This document shows positions 26,452 to 34,698 of a stretch of DNA of 64,000 nt, piece by piece; the first letter of the stretch is position 1; the number at the start of each line of letters is the position of its first letter. Origin of the DNA: Neopusillimonas maritima (GTDB lineage: Bacteria > Pseudomonadota > Gammaproteobacteria > Burkholderiales > Burkholderiaceae_B); assembly GCF_040930455.2 (NCBI RefSeq), contig NZ_CP170494.1. One strand, given 5' to 3'. A program made the position numbers and the translations under genes. Under the pieces are notes generated by a model that saw only the letters and a list, made by a program, of their open reading frames with translations, made no database searches and was not told the DNA's origin.

Positions 26452-27489
26452 ATGGACTCAACAATTTTTCTTATTTTGCTCCAAGACGGGGTTCTGAATG
26501 GTGCAGTGTATGCGCTGCTTGGGCTCGCGCTGGTGCTGGTTTTTGCCGTTACCCGGGTTATTTTCATTCCCCAGGGCGAGTTTGTGGCCTACGGGGCGCT
26601 TACATTGGCGTTCATGGTGAATGGGCAAATTCCCGGTACCGTAGCCATGTTGCTTATTGCGGGGGTGGTGACATTCCTGATGCAGCTCTTGTCGGCGGCG
26701 CGCAATAAAGACTGGTCGACACTGCCCCGGGCGGCCCTTGGCTCGCTGGTGCTGCCCATTGCATTATATTTATTGGCGCCCTATGTCATTAGCGAAACAA
26801 CGCCGCTCTGGTTGAATGTCGTGTTTGCGCTGGCGCTGGTCATTCCGTTGGGTCCGATGATCTATCGCATTGCCTACCAGCCAGTGGCGGAAGCCAGTGT
26901 ATTGGTTTTGCTCATTATCTCCGTTGCGGTTCATTTCGCCATGTTGGGCCTGGGTCTTGTGTTTTTCGGTGCCGAAGGGTGGCGTACTCCAGCCTTCCTG
27001 GAAGGTGAGGTGTCCATGGGGGTTATTTCCTGGTCGGCACAAACCTTCTTCGTATTGGGCACGGCAGCGGTCCTCATCATTGCATTGTGGCTGTTTTTCG
27101 GTAAAACCCTGTATGGTCGTGCGTTGCGGGCAACAGCCGTGAATCGGCGCGGAGCGCGCCTCATGGGGATTAGCACCAATATGTCGGGCAGTCTTACATT
27201 CACGCTTGCAGCGGCGATTGGCGCGTTGTCCGGCATGCTCATTGCACCGGTAACCACCATTTATTACGACACCGGCTTTTTGATTGGCCTTAAGGGTTTT
27301 GTCGCCGCCATTATCGGTGGTTTGGTCAGCTACCCCGTTACTGCCGTCGGTGCGCTTTTTGTCGGTATTCTCGAGGCATTTTCATCGTTCTGGGCCAGTG
27401 CTTACAAAGAGGTTATTGTGTTTACACTGATCATTCCTGTGCTGTTGTGGCGTTCGTTCGGCACTCATCATCACGACGACGAGGATTAA
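26452..27489 (+). CDS. livH: Branched-chain amino acid ABC transporter permease LivH
   Basis: Inner-membrane permease of the hydrophobic amino acid uptake family, 345 residues. The N-terminus (LLQDGVLNGAVYALLGLALVLVFAVTRVIFIPQGEF) and the C-terminal GLKGFVAAIIGGLVSYPVTAVGALFVG match LivH. It is longer than the enteric protein (about 308), with an insertion near residues 75-110. The C-terminus ends in His and Asp residues. It has no strong ribosome-binding site of its own. The partner permease starts 4 bases later. Substrate class is inferred from family. Confidence 0.95.
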   Translation: MDSTIFLILLQDGVLNGAVYALLGLALVLVFAVTRVIFIPQGEFVAYGALTLAFMVNGQIPGTVAMLLIAGVVTFLMQLLSAARNKDWSTLPRAALGSLVLPIALYLLAPYVISETTPLWLNVVFALALVIPLGPMIYRIAYQPVAEASVLVLLIISVAVHFAMLGLGLVFFGAEGWRTPAFLEGEVSMGVISWSAQTFFVLGTAAVLIIALWLFFGKTLYGRALRATAVNRRGARLMGISTNMSGSLTFTLAAAIGALSGMLIAPVTTIYYDTGFLIGLKGFVAAIIGGLVSYPVTAVGALFVGILEAFSSFWASAYKEVIVFTLIIPVLLWRSFGTHHHDDED

Positions 27490-27493
27490 TGCC

Positions 27494-29338
27494 ATGAACC
27501 GACTCATACTTATTCTCTTCGTTGTTTTTATGGCGTTTGTGCCGCAATGGTCGGCCACCCCGGAATTCTGGGTCACGCAGTTGAATTACATTGGCCTCGC
27601 CTCTTTGGTCGTTTTAGGGCTTGTGCTGCTTACGGGTGTGGGCGGGTTAACGTCTTTCGGTCAGGCGGCTTTTGTGGGTCTGGGTGCTTACACCACCGCT
27701 TACCTCACCACGGCAGCTGGCTGGTCTCCCTGGCTGGCGCTTATCATCGGCTTGGTACTGACGCTGGTCGTTGCTTATGTGCTTGGTGCCATTACGTTGC
27801 GCTTGTCAGGGCACTATTTGCCGTTGGGCACCATTGCCTGGGGTTTGTCGCTTTATTACCTGTTCGGGAACATGGCGTTTTTGGGCCAGTACGACGGGAT
27901 TGCAGGCATTCAGCCCGTTAATGTGTTTGGCCTCTCGCTGGACAGCGGACGCGAAATTTTCTATTTGATCTGGGTCTGCGTACTGTTGGCCATGTGGGGT
28001 ACGTATAACCTGCTGAGCTCCCGCCCGGGGCGAGCCATTCGTGCCCTCAAGAGTGGTTCGGTTATGGCCGAGTCTTTCGGCATCAACATGGCATCGTACA
28101 AAATTATTATTTTTGTTTATGCCGCTTTGTTGGCTTGTCTTTCGGGATGGTTGTATGCACATATGCAGCGTGCGGTTAGCCCGAGTCCTTTCGGTTTGAA
28201 CTACGGTATTGAGTATTTGTTCATGGCCGTGGTAGGGGGGAGCAGCAGTGTTTGGGGTGCTATCGTTGGTTCCGGAGCTATCCTCACACTGAAAGACCAA
28301 ATTCAGAATGTCCTGCCTGCTATTCTCGACACGACTGCGAACTTCGAGCTGGTTGTGTTTGGGGTTCTGATGGTGTTGGTGCTGCAATATGCGCGCGATG
28401 GCATATGGCCATTGATTGCGTCTGCGTGGAATAGTGTTACTGGGCAAGGCGCAACCCGCCGCATGGCGCCGCCGCCCAAGGCGGAGCAACTGCCGCAACG
28501 CACTCGGCCCGAGCAAGGCAAGTTGGTGCTTGAGGTTGAAGGTGCCCGCAAAGAGTTCGGGGGGTTGGTTGCTGTTAACGACATCAGTTTCAAACTGAAG
28601 GCCGGCGAAATCATGGGTCTGATCGGCCCTAACGGTGCGGGTAAAAGCACGACGTTTAATCTAATAACAGGCGTTTTGCCGGTTACCAGCGGGGCGGTCA
28701 ATTTTATGGGCCATCAGCTTGAAAAGCTGCGTTCACGCGAAATTGCAAAACTGGGCGTCGGCCGTACGTTTCAGCATGTTCAGTTACTGCCTACCATGAC
28801 CGTCCTCGAAAACGTGGCAATTGGTGCGCATTTGCGCCGCAACGTGGGGGTGGTGTCGGCCACGCTACATACCGAACGCAAGAGTGAAGCCGAGCTACTT
28901 CACGAAGCGGCTGTTCAGCTTGAGCGTGTGGGCCTGGGCGATCACCTGTATGAAGAGGCCGGCAATCTGGCGCTGGGGCAACAACGTATTCTCGAAATTG
29001 CGCGTGCTTTGGCGGCGGACCCCGTGTTGCTGCTGCTCGATGAGCCTGCGGCGGGCCTGCGTTACAAAGAAAAGCAGGAGTTGGCGAAAGTGCTGGATCA
29101 ACTGCGTAACGAGGGCATGAGTATTCTCTTGGTTGAGCACGATATGGATTTCGTGATGAACCTTACCGATCATTTGGTGGTAATGGACTTCGGTACCAAA
29201 ATTGCTGAGGGTCGTCCCGAAGAAATCCAGAAGAACCCGGCAGTGCTTGAGGCGTACCTGGGGGGCATTGAAGAAGGGCTTGATCTGGACGACGGTGTCG
29301 ATGGACACGCGTCGGCAACGGCAGGGGGTGTGGCATGA
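27494..29338 (+). CDS. livM-livG: Fused LivM permease / LivG ATPase
   Basis: Single protein of 614 residues joining two transporter parts. Residues 1-310 are a LivM-type permease, with SFGQAAFVGLGAYTTAYL and VVGGSSSVWGAIVGSGAIL. After a linker of about 35 residues, residues 345-600 form a LivG-type ATPase. Its motifs are Walker A GLIGPNGAGKSTT (about 375), signature-region LALGQQRILEIARAL (about 492; LALGQ in place of LSGGQ is normal for LivG), Walker B VLLLLDEPAAGL and the H-loop LLVEHDMDFV. The permease-ATPase fusion is seen in other Burkholderiales. The stop overlaps livF by ATGA. Confidence 0.96.
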   Translation: MNRLILILFVVFMAFVPQWSATPEFWVTQLNYIGLASLVVLGLVLLTGVGGLTSFGQAAFVGLGAYTTAYLTTAAGWSPWLALIIGLVLTLVVAYVLGAITLRLSGHYLPLGTIAWGLSLYYLFGNMAFLGQYDGIAGIQPVNVFGLSLDSGREIFYLIWVCVLLAMWGTYNLLSSRPGRAIRALKSGSVMAESFGINMASYKIIIFVYAALLACLSGWLYAHMQRAVSPSPFGLNYGIEYLFMAVVGGSSSVWGAIVGSGAILTLKDQIQNVLPAILDTTANFELVVFGVLMVLVLQYARDGIWPLIASAWNSVTGQGATRRMAPPPKAEQLPQRTRPEQGKLVLEVEGARKEFGGLVAVNDISFKLKAGEIMGLIGPNGAGKSTTFNLITGVLPVTSGAVNFMGHQLEKLRSREIAKLGVGRTFQHVQLLPTMTVLENVAIGAHLRRNVGVVSATLHTERKSEAELLHEAAVQLERVGLGDHLYEEAGNLALGQQRILEIARALAADPVLLLLDEPAAGLRYKEKQELAKVLDQLRNEGMSILLVEHDMDFVMNLTDHLVVMDFGTKIAEGRPEEIQKNPAVLEAYLGGIEEGLDLDDGVDGHASATAGGVA

Positions 29339-30099
29339 GTGCAACGGAAAATCTGGTCTTGCAGGTGAACAGCCTTACATCACAGTATGGCAAGGTGACT
29401 GCTCTGAATGAGGCGAGTATCAAAGTGGCCCAAGGTCATATTGTTACCGTAATCGGGGGCAACGGCGCGGGTAAGTCGACCTTGCTGAACTCGCTTATGG
29501 GTTCCTTGCCCAGTAATGGACACTGCACGGGGGAAGTGCGTTATCGCGACCGTGATATTTCCGGTTGGCAGGTTGAACAAAGGGTGGCGCATGGCATTTC
29601 CCTTGTTCCTGAAACGCGCGAATTATTCGGCAGTATGTCTGTTGAAGACAATCTGTTATTGGGTGGCTTTCGTCTTTACCGCGCCGGCAAAACGGGCTGG
29701 AAAGATAAAATCGATGAGGTTTACGAGCTTTTTCCCCGCTTGAAGGAGCGTCGCATACAGCATGCCGGCACGCTTTCCGGCGGTGAACGGCAAATGCTTG
29801 CAGTGGGGCGCGCGCTAATGGCGCAACCGGAATTGCTGATGCTTGACGAGCCTAGCCTTGGTCTGGCGCCGCGGATTGTGCGTGAAATTTTTCAAATTAT
29901 CGCGCGGTTGCGGCAGACTGGCGTTTCGATTTTGCTGGTCGAGCAAAACGCCCGTGCTGCCTTGCAGGTGGCTGATTACGGCTATGTGCTGGAAACAGGC
30001 GAAGTGATTCTTGAGGGGCCGGCCAAAGAGCTTAGCGACAATCCGCGTGTTATCGAGAGCTATCTGGGGCTGGGGAACAAGAAGGCTGAAGCGGCATAG
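29335..30099 (+). CDS. livF: Branched-chain amino acid ABC transporter ATPase LivF
   Basis: Second ATPase of the transporter, 254 residues. Motifs are intact: Walker A GGNGAGKSTLLNSLMG, LSGGERQMLAVGRALM, Walker B LLMLDEPSLGLAP, and LLVEQNARAAL, where Gln at the usual H-loop position is normal for LivF. It works with the LivM-LivG fusion. No periplasmic binding protein gene (livJ/livK type) is in this cluster, so the binding protein must be encoded elsewhere. The last 50 bases are overlapped by an opposing gene. Confidence 0.96.
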   Translation: MSATENLVLQVNSLTSQYGKVTALNEASIKVAQGHIVTVIGGNGAGKSTLLNSLMGSLPSNGHCTGEVRYRDRDISGWQVEQRVAHGISLVPETRELFGSMSVEDNLLLGGFRLYRAGKTGWKDKIDEVYELFPRLKERRIQHAGTLSGGERQMLAVGRALMAQPELLMLDEPSLGLAPRIVREIFQIIARLRQTGVSILLVEQNARAALQVADYGYVLETGEVILEGPAKELSDNPRVIESYLGLGNKKAEAA

Positions 30100-30820
30100 G
30101 GGATGCGGCTGGCGGGGGCGCAGGTGGTGTTTCCAGCTCGTCCCAGGAAGGCGCCGGTGAAAAACTATTCAGTAGCTGCCCATTTTTAATGACGTGAAAA
30201 TAGTCGGTAACCTGGGCGGCAGCCCCCGGTTGATGATCCGCCATGACAATGGTGTAGCCCTGTGTTTTCAGTGTGCTAATGGCGTGGCTGAGAATGTGAG
30301 CAATATTGGGCGTAATGCTGTCACTGATTTCGTCGAGCAACAGTATGTTGGTTCCCTGCCGCAATACTTTTGCAACAGCAAGTAATTGCCTTTCAGGCGT
30401 TGATAAATGTGCCACGGGGTGATGCCGGAAATGTCGTAAAAGCGGCATGAGTTCGTAAATGCCCGCCAATGACATCCCCCCGCCCAGTGTCTCCGTTGCC
30501 TGCATTGGTTTGAGCAGGTTTTCTTCGCAGCTTAGGTCTTCGGCAAGCGTGTGTTCGTCGGGCCCGTAACTTATACCTAAATGGGCGATTTTCTGTGGGG
30601 GCATATGAATGGACTCAACACCGTTGACTTTCACTGAACCGGTTCTGGTGCCCGTTAGGCCGAGAAGTGAGCGAAGCGTGGTTGTACGGCCGGAGCCATT
30701 GTCGCCGAGTAAACCAATAACCTGGCCGGGCATGACGGTAAGATCGATGCCTTTGAGGACGTGGGTATGGTCGTCGTACCACGCATTCAGGTTTTTGATT
30801 TCGAGGGCAGGGTGCGCCAT
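30050..30820 (-). CDS. Orphan LivF-like ABC ATPase with altered ATP-site motifs
   Basis: A 256-residue protein that aligns by eye with LivF along its whole ABC core but departs at key points. Walker A reads GDNGSGRTT with Arg45 where Lys is expected. The signature is LSTPE (139-143) instead of LSGGE. The D-loop region is DEISDSI instead of DEPSLGL. Walker B (ILLLDE) and His196 (MADHQPG) remain. The C-terminal 30 residues are Pro/Ser-rich and largely antisense to livF. No permease or binding protein accompanies it. ATP hydrolysis may be weak or lost. Role unknown: a regulator, a decaying duplicate or a spare subunit are all possible. Confidence 0.85.
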   Translation of the reverse strand: MAHPALEIKNLNAWYDDHTHVLKGIDLTVMPGQVIGLLGDNGSGRTTTLRSLLGLTGTRTGSVKVNGVESIHMPPQKIAHLGISYGPDEHTLAEDLSCEENLLKPMQATETLGGGMSLAGIYELMPLLRHFRHHPVAHLSTPERQLLAVAKVLRQGTNILLLDEISDSITPNIAHILSHAISTLKTQGYTIVMADHQPGAAAQVTDYFHVIKNGQLLNSFSPAPSWDELETPPAPPPAASPMPLQPSCSPAPDSSR

Positions 30821-30912
30821 GCAACCCCCTTATGATTGCTTGTGAAATACAGAACAGTGTTCAGCCAGACGTCAGTATGACGGGACTCGAACCAAAAGCA
30901 AATGAGGGTTTG

Positions 30913-31557
30913 TCATAGCGGGACAATCCCTGATTTTTCTTTGTATTCACATAAATCGTTAATGCCGCATTGCCTGCATTTGGGTTTACGTGCCAGACAT
31001 ACGTAGCGACCATGCAAAATCAGCCAATGATGTGCGTCCAGCTTGTATTCCTGCGGAACTATCTTTTCCAGTTTTCTTTCAACATCCAGCACCGTTTTGC
31101 CCTGGGCCAGGCGTGTGCGGTTGGCGACACGGAAAATATGCGTATCAACTGCGATAGTGGGATGACCAAAGGCCGTGTTGAGTACGACATTAGCCGTTTT
31201 TCGGCCTACTCCGGGCAGCGCTTCAAGTGCCGCGCGATCTTCAGGCACTTGGCCCTTGTGTTGTTCCAAAAGGATCCGGCACGTTTTGATCACATTTTCA
31301 GCTTTGGTTCGATAAAGCCCAATTGATTTGATTTTTTCAGTTAGGCCTTTCAGCCCCAGAGACAAAATACCTTCGGGTGTTCCGAACTCAGGAAAGAAAC
31401 GGGCGGTGGCAAGATTGACTGATTTGTCGGTTGCTTGCGCCGATAGGATGACGGCAATCAGTAACTGGAAATGAGTGTCATACTCCAGTTCGGTGGTGGG
31501 GGTGGGATTGGCGGCTTGCAAGCGGGCAAAGATAGCTTTGCGTTTTTGTTGATTCAC
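30913..31557 (-). CDS. nth: Endonuclease III
   Basis: DNA glycosylase/AP lyase for oxidised pyrimidines, 214 residues. The helix-hairpin-helix is ALPGVGRKTANVVL with catalytic Lys120, and the catalytic Asp138 is in TIAVDTHIFRVANR. The iron-sulfur cluster ligands are Cys187, 194, 197 and 203 (spacing 6-2-5). It starts at GTG, overlapping the stop of the rsxB-like gene by GTGA. Pairing with rsxB is common in proteobacteria. Confidence 0.98.
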   Translation of the reverse strand: MNQQKRKAIFARLQAANPTPTTELEYDTHFQLLIAVILSAQATDKSVNLATARFFPEFGTPEGILSLGLKGLTEKIKSIGLYRTKAENVIKTCRILLEQHKGQVPEDRAALEALPGVGRKTANVVLNTAFGHPTIAVDTHIFRVANRTRLAQGKTVLDVERKLEKIVPQEYKLDAHHWLILHGRYVCLARKPKCRQCGINDLCEYKEKSGIVPL

Positions 31558-32189
31558 GCTGTTTCGCCCCGGCGTCTGGCCCGTGCACGTGCCAAGGCAT
31601 CAGCAATAGTTTTTTTGCGGGCTTCTGCATCATTGTTGGCAGAAGCGGTTAGTGCAGCCTTGTTGCTGAGCGTGCGTGCAGCCAGTGGTTGGTCTTCAGG
31701 ATGCTTGCGTTTTAGCCGCGCTTCGCGACGCCGGGTGTTTGTACGTGCTTTGTCGGCATCTTCGGCAGTCCATTCCCGCTCAGCCGGAACCATATTAATA
31801 CAGTCTACCGGGCATGGGGCGACGCAAAGTTTGCATCCCGTACAGGAGTCGGGTAGGACGGTGTGCATCAGTTTTGAAGCGCCCACAATGGCGTCGGTTG
31901 GGCAAGCCTGGATGCACAGGGTGCAACCAATGCAGTGCGCCTCGTCGATTTGGGCCACTTGCAGTGGTTCGGGCTGCCCGCAGTTTGTGTCCAGTGTGGT
32001 AACAGCGCGGTTCAACAAGCGAGACAACGCCTCAATGCCGGCGTCCCCACCAGGGGGGCATCGATTGATGGGTGCATGCTCGGTGACAATGGCTTGCGCA
32101 TAGGGCAGGCAGCCGTTGTACCCGCATTGCGTGCATTGCGTTTGCGGCAAAATTGCATCGACTTGTTCAACAAGCGCGTTCTGGTTCAT
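31554..32189 (-). CDS. rsxB: RnfB/RsxB-type ferredoxin subunit
   Basis: Electron-transfer protein of 211 residues. An N-terminal Fe-S domain has cysteines at 19, 22, 27 and about 45 (CTQCGYNGC, RCPPGGD). Two 4Fe-4S ferredoxin motifs follow (CIGCTLCIQACP, CTGCKLCVAPCP), and then a long Arg/Ala-rich tail. The membrane anchor found at the start of classical RnfB is absent. The ATG at 32189 is chosen because it overlaps the phaZ stop (ATGA); the longer frame is antisense shadow. No other rnf/rsx subunits are present, so it may act as a soluble carrier. Confidence 0.88.
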   Translation of the reverse strand: MNQNALVEQVDAILPQTQCTQCGYNGCLPYAQAIVTEHAPINRCPPGGDAGIEALSRLLNRAVTTLDTNCGQPEPLQVAQIDEAHCIGCTLCIQACPTDAIVGASKLMHTVLPDSCTGCKLCVAPCPVDCINMVPAEREWTAEDADKARTNTRRREARLKRKHPEDQPLAARTLSNKAALTASANNDAEARKKTIADALARARARRRGETA

Positions 32190-33418
32190 GAAGCTGGGCG
32201 TGCATTGGCAATGAATTGAGCCAGTTCCGGATAAATAACATTCCTCCAGCGCCGGCCGGAAAATATACCGTAATGCCCTGAACCCGCTGCGGTGTAACGA
32301 TGTTTGTGCTTGGCGGGAATGGCGGTGCACAGTTCATGTGCGGCATGCGTTTGACCTTGTCCGGAAATATCGTCGAGTTCGCCCTCAATGGTTAACAAGT
32401 GGACGCCCTTGATTTTTCCCGGATCAACACGCTCTCCTTGTACATCCCAGCACCCACGCGGCAGAAGGTGTTGTTGGAATACGATATCGATTGTGTCCAG
32501 ATAGAACTCAGCCGGCATGTCGAGAACGGCGTTATATTCATCGTAGAAACGACGGTGCGACTCAGCGTCGTCATCGTCACCCTTGACCAAGTCCAGATAG
32601 AAATCGTAATGCGATTCCATGTGGCGATCCGGATTCATGGCGATAAACCCTGCATGCTGCAGAAAGCCGGGGTAAACCCGACGGCCGGCACCGGGGTATT
32701 TGGCCGGAACGCGATGAATCAGGTTGTTTTCGAACCAGGAGTGTGACTGCGTTGTGGCAAGACGGTTAACTTGCGTGGGAGATTCCCGCGCATCGATTGG
32801 GCCGCCCATAAGGGTCATGCTAACCGGCAGGCATGGGTCACTGTCCGCAGCCATAAGCGACACTGCGCCCAGTACGGGAACAGTGGGTTGGCATACCGAC
32901 ACCACATGTGCGCCGGGCCCCAGGTAATGCAGGAAATCACGAATATAGTTTACGTAATCATGTAAATGAAAAGGGCCGTCGCGCAGCGAGACCATGCGGG
33001 CATCGATCCAATCGGTAATGTATACCTCATGCGCAGGTAAAAACGACTTTACTGTGTCTCTTAACAGCGTGGCGTGATGTCCGGATAAGGGCGCAACCAG
33101 TAGCACGGTTGGCAGGTTTCGGTCGGCTGGTTCCTGACGCTTGAAATGGATGAGCTTGCAAAACGGGCGTTCTTTGACGCTTTGTGGTTCTACCGGAATT
33201 TTTTTTCCGTCGATGACCGTGTGGTCAATGTCCCATTCTGGCTTCTCATACGCCTTGCCCAATCGGTGCATGAGCTCGTATGTTGCGGCAATATGGCGCG
33301 AAACCGGCGTGTACGATAGGGGGCTGTATGGGTGGGTAAACAGTTGCGAGCCCTGACCGGTAAAGGAAACGAGCGGCATGAGAAAAGTGCGTTGCAATTC
33401 GTGTAGGTCGTAAAGCAT
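32186..33418 (-). CDS. phaZ: Intracellular polyhydroxybutyrate depolymerase
   Basis: Mobilises stored polyhydroxybutyrate granules, 410 residues, the size of the Ralstonia PhaZa1 family. The catalytic nucleophile is Cys176 in HVVSVCQPTVPVLGA, a cysteine where lipases have serine. The conserved N-terminal region YELMHRLGKAYEKPEW and the C-terminal AGSGHYGIFSGRRWR with the catalytic His are present. No signal peptide is seen. It suggests the host stores PHB, though no phaC/phaP is in the window. It lies between fpr (35-base gap) and rsxB (ATGA overlap). Confidence 0.95.
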   Translation of the reverse strand: MLYDLHELQRTFLMPLVSFTGQGSQLFTHPYSPLSYTPVSRHIAATYELMHRLGKAYEKPEWDIDHTVIDGKKIPVEPQSVKERPFCKLIHFKRQEPADRNLPTVLLVAPLSGHHATLLRDTVKSFLPAHEVYITDWIDARMVSLRDGPFHLHDYVNYIRDFLHYLGPGAHVVSVCQPTVPVLGAVSLMAADSDPCLPVSMTLMGGPIDARESPTQVNRLATTQSHSWFENNLIHRVPAKYPGAGRRVYPGFLQHAGFIAMNPDRHMESHYDFYLDLVKGDDDDAESHRRFYDEYNAVLDMPAEFYLDTIDIVFQQHLLPRGCWDVQGERVDPGKIKGVHLLTIEGELDDISGQGQTHAAHELCTAIPAKHKHRYTAAGSGHYGIFSGRRWRNVIYPELAQFIANARPAS

Positions 33419-33453
33419 TGCGAGTGGTTTCCTTTTTGTGACAGGGTATGGGT

Positions 33454-34239
33454 TTACCAGTAATTTTCAACAGCAAGATTGCCCGGGTTGCCGCGTCGGC
33501 CGACGGCAAAGCCTTTTTTCTTCAGTATGGCGCGGGCGTCGGCCAGCATTTCAGGGTTTCCGCAAAGCATGATTTTGTTGCGGTCAGGGTCTAACGGGCA
33601 GTGTGCCAGTTTTTCAAGCTCGCCATTCTCGATAAGCGTGGTAATGCGTTCCTGTGGAACGCCGGGTATGGATTCACGGGTTGGGATGGCAAGGTAGACA
33701 AACGTTGCCGGCAAGGCTTGCGTGCCGCTATTAGCCTGCCACTGGCGTATTTCTTCGCTGTAAGCAAGTTCGTCTTTGGTGCGTACGCCGTGGATCAGGA
33801 TGATTTGATCGAACGCGGCCCATGTGGCGGGATCGTTCAGCATCGACAGGTACGCCGACAGCCCGGTTCCAGTGGCGATCATCCACAGCGTACCACCCGG
33901 TTCAAAGCGGTCGGCCGTTAAAAAGCCGAAAACCGTGTTGTCGATGTAAATGGTGTCGCCCGGATTCAGGGCGGCCAAACGAGGGCTGAACTCACCTTCG
34001 GGTACGACAATGGAATAAAACTCCAGTGGTGTCTGGTCAGGCCCATTCACCATTGAATACGCCCGCCAGATTGAAGGTTCGGTGTCTGTTTCGATTTTGT
34101 TCGATAGCCCAAGACGTGCGTATTGGCCACCTTTGAACTTGAAGTTGTCTGGGCGGCTTACCTTGATGGATAGCAACTTTCCCGGTACCCACTCACGAAC
34201 TTGTAAAACTTTCTGGCGTGTGTATTTCTGTTCAGTCAT
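33454..34239 (-). CDS. fpr: Ferredoxin-NADP reductase
   Basis: FAD enzyme moving electrons between NADPH and ferredoxin or flavodoxin, 261 residues. Motifs include the FAD-binding WRAYSMVNGP (RxYS type) and PLEFYSIVVPEGEFSPRL. The NADP region is GTLWMIATGTGLSAYLSML with KIMLCGNPEMLADAR, and the protein ends in an aromatic (ENYW) as in the bacterial subclass I type. It lies 3 bases after fdxA, its probable partner. Confidence 0.95.
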   Translation of the reverse strand: MTEQKYTRQKVLQVREWVPGKLLSIKVSRPDNFKFKGGQYARLGLSNKIETDTEPSIWRAYSMVNGPDQTPLEFYSIVVPEGEFSPRLAALNPGDTIYIDNTVFGFLTADRFEPGGTLWMIATGTGLSAYLSMLNDPATWAAFDQIILIHGVRTKDELAYSEEIRQWQANSGTQALPATFVYLAIPTRESIPGVPQERITTLIENGELEKLAHCPLDPDRNKIMLCGNPEMLADARAILKKKGFAVGRRGNPGNLAVENYW

Positions 34240-34242
34240 GCC

Positions 34243-34566
34243 CTATCTTTCCAGATACTGTTCTTTACCTTCAACCCCATTCCATTCATCGGCGTCGGGC
34301 AAGCCGCCTTTCGAGCGGTTTATGGGCCCGAATTCCGGGGAAAGATCTGCATTGATCTGGATAAAGCGAACCTGGTCGGCAGGAACATCTTCTTCCGCGA
34401 AAATGGCGTTGGCCGGGCACTCAGGTACACACACCGCGCAGTCGATGCATTCGTCGGGGTCGATAACGAGAAAATTAGGCCCTTCCCGGAAGCAGTCGAC
34501 AGGGCAGACGTCGACACAATCAGTGTACTTACATTTAATACAGTTTTCGGTAACCATGTGGGTCAT
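34243..34566 (-). CDS. fdxA: Seven-iron ferredoxin
   Basis: Small electron carrier of 107 residues, FdxA family. The N-terminal cluster region CIKCKYTDCVDVCPVDCF and the second region CIDCAVCVPECP provide ligands for a 3Fe-4S and a 4Fe-4S cluster. GGAG lies 7 bases before the ATG at 34566. It is the first gene of the minus-strand cluster fdxA-fpr-phaZ-rsxB-nth. Confidence 0.97.
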   Translation of the reverse strand: MTHMVTENCIKCKYTDCVDVCPVDCFREGPNFLVIDPDECIDCAVCVPECPANAIFAEEDVPADQVRFIQINADLSPEFGPINRSKGGLPDADEWNGVEGKEQYLER

Positions 34567-34671
34567 TCAGAGACTCCGGCAAAAATGACATTCAGGTTTG
34601 TGACGACTACCTTGCGCGACCGCAATGTGAGATGCCAGGTTAAACATTACAATGCCTGTTTTGATACATTG

Positions 34672-34698
34672 GGTAAAACCCCTTACGGTCATTTTACC
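34672..34698. promoter_or_regulatory. Inverted repeat in the pncB/fdxA divergent spacer
   Basis: GGTAAAA (34672-34678) and TTTTACC (34692-34698) are a perfect 7-base inverted repeat with 13 bases between, immediately before TAATAAT and 56 bases upstream of the pncB start. It is a candidate operator for pncB or fdxA. No regulator is assigned. Confidence 0.35.

Noticed and set aside
27806..28516. 236-codon minus-strand open frame opposite livM-livG
   Set aside because: Antisense shadow; composition is that of a complement of membrane-protein codons and no motif is seen.
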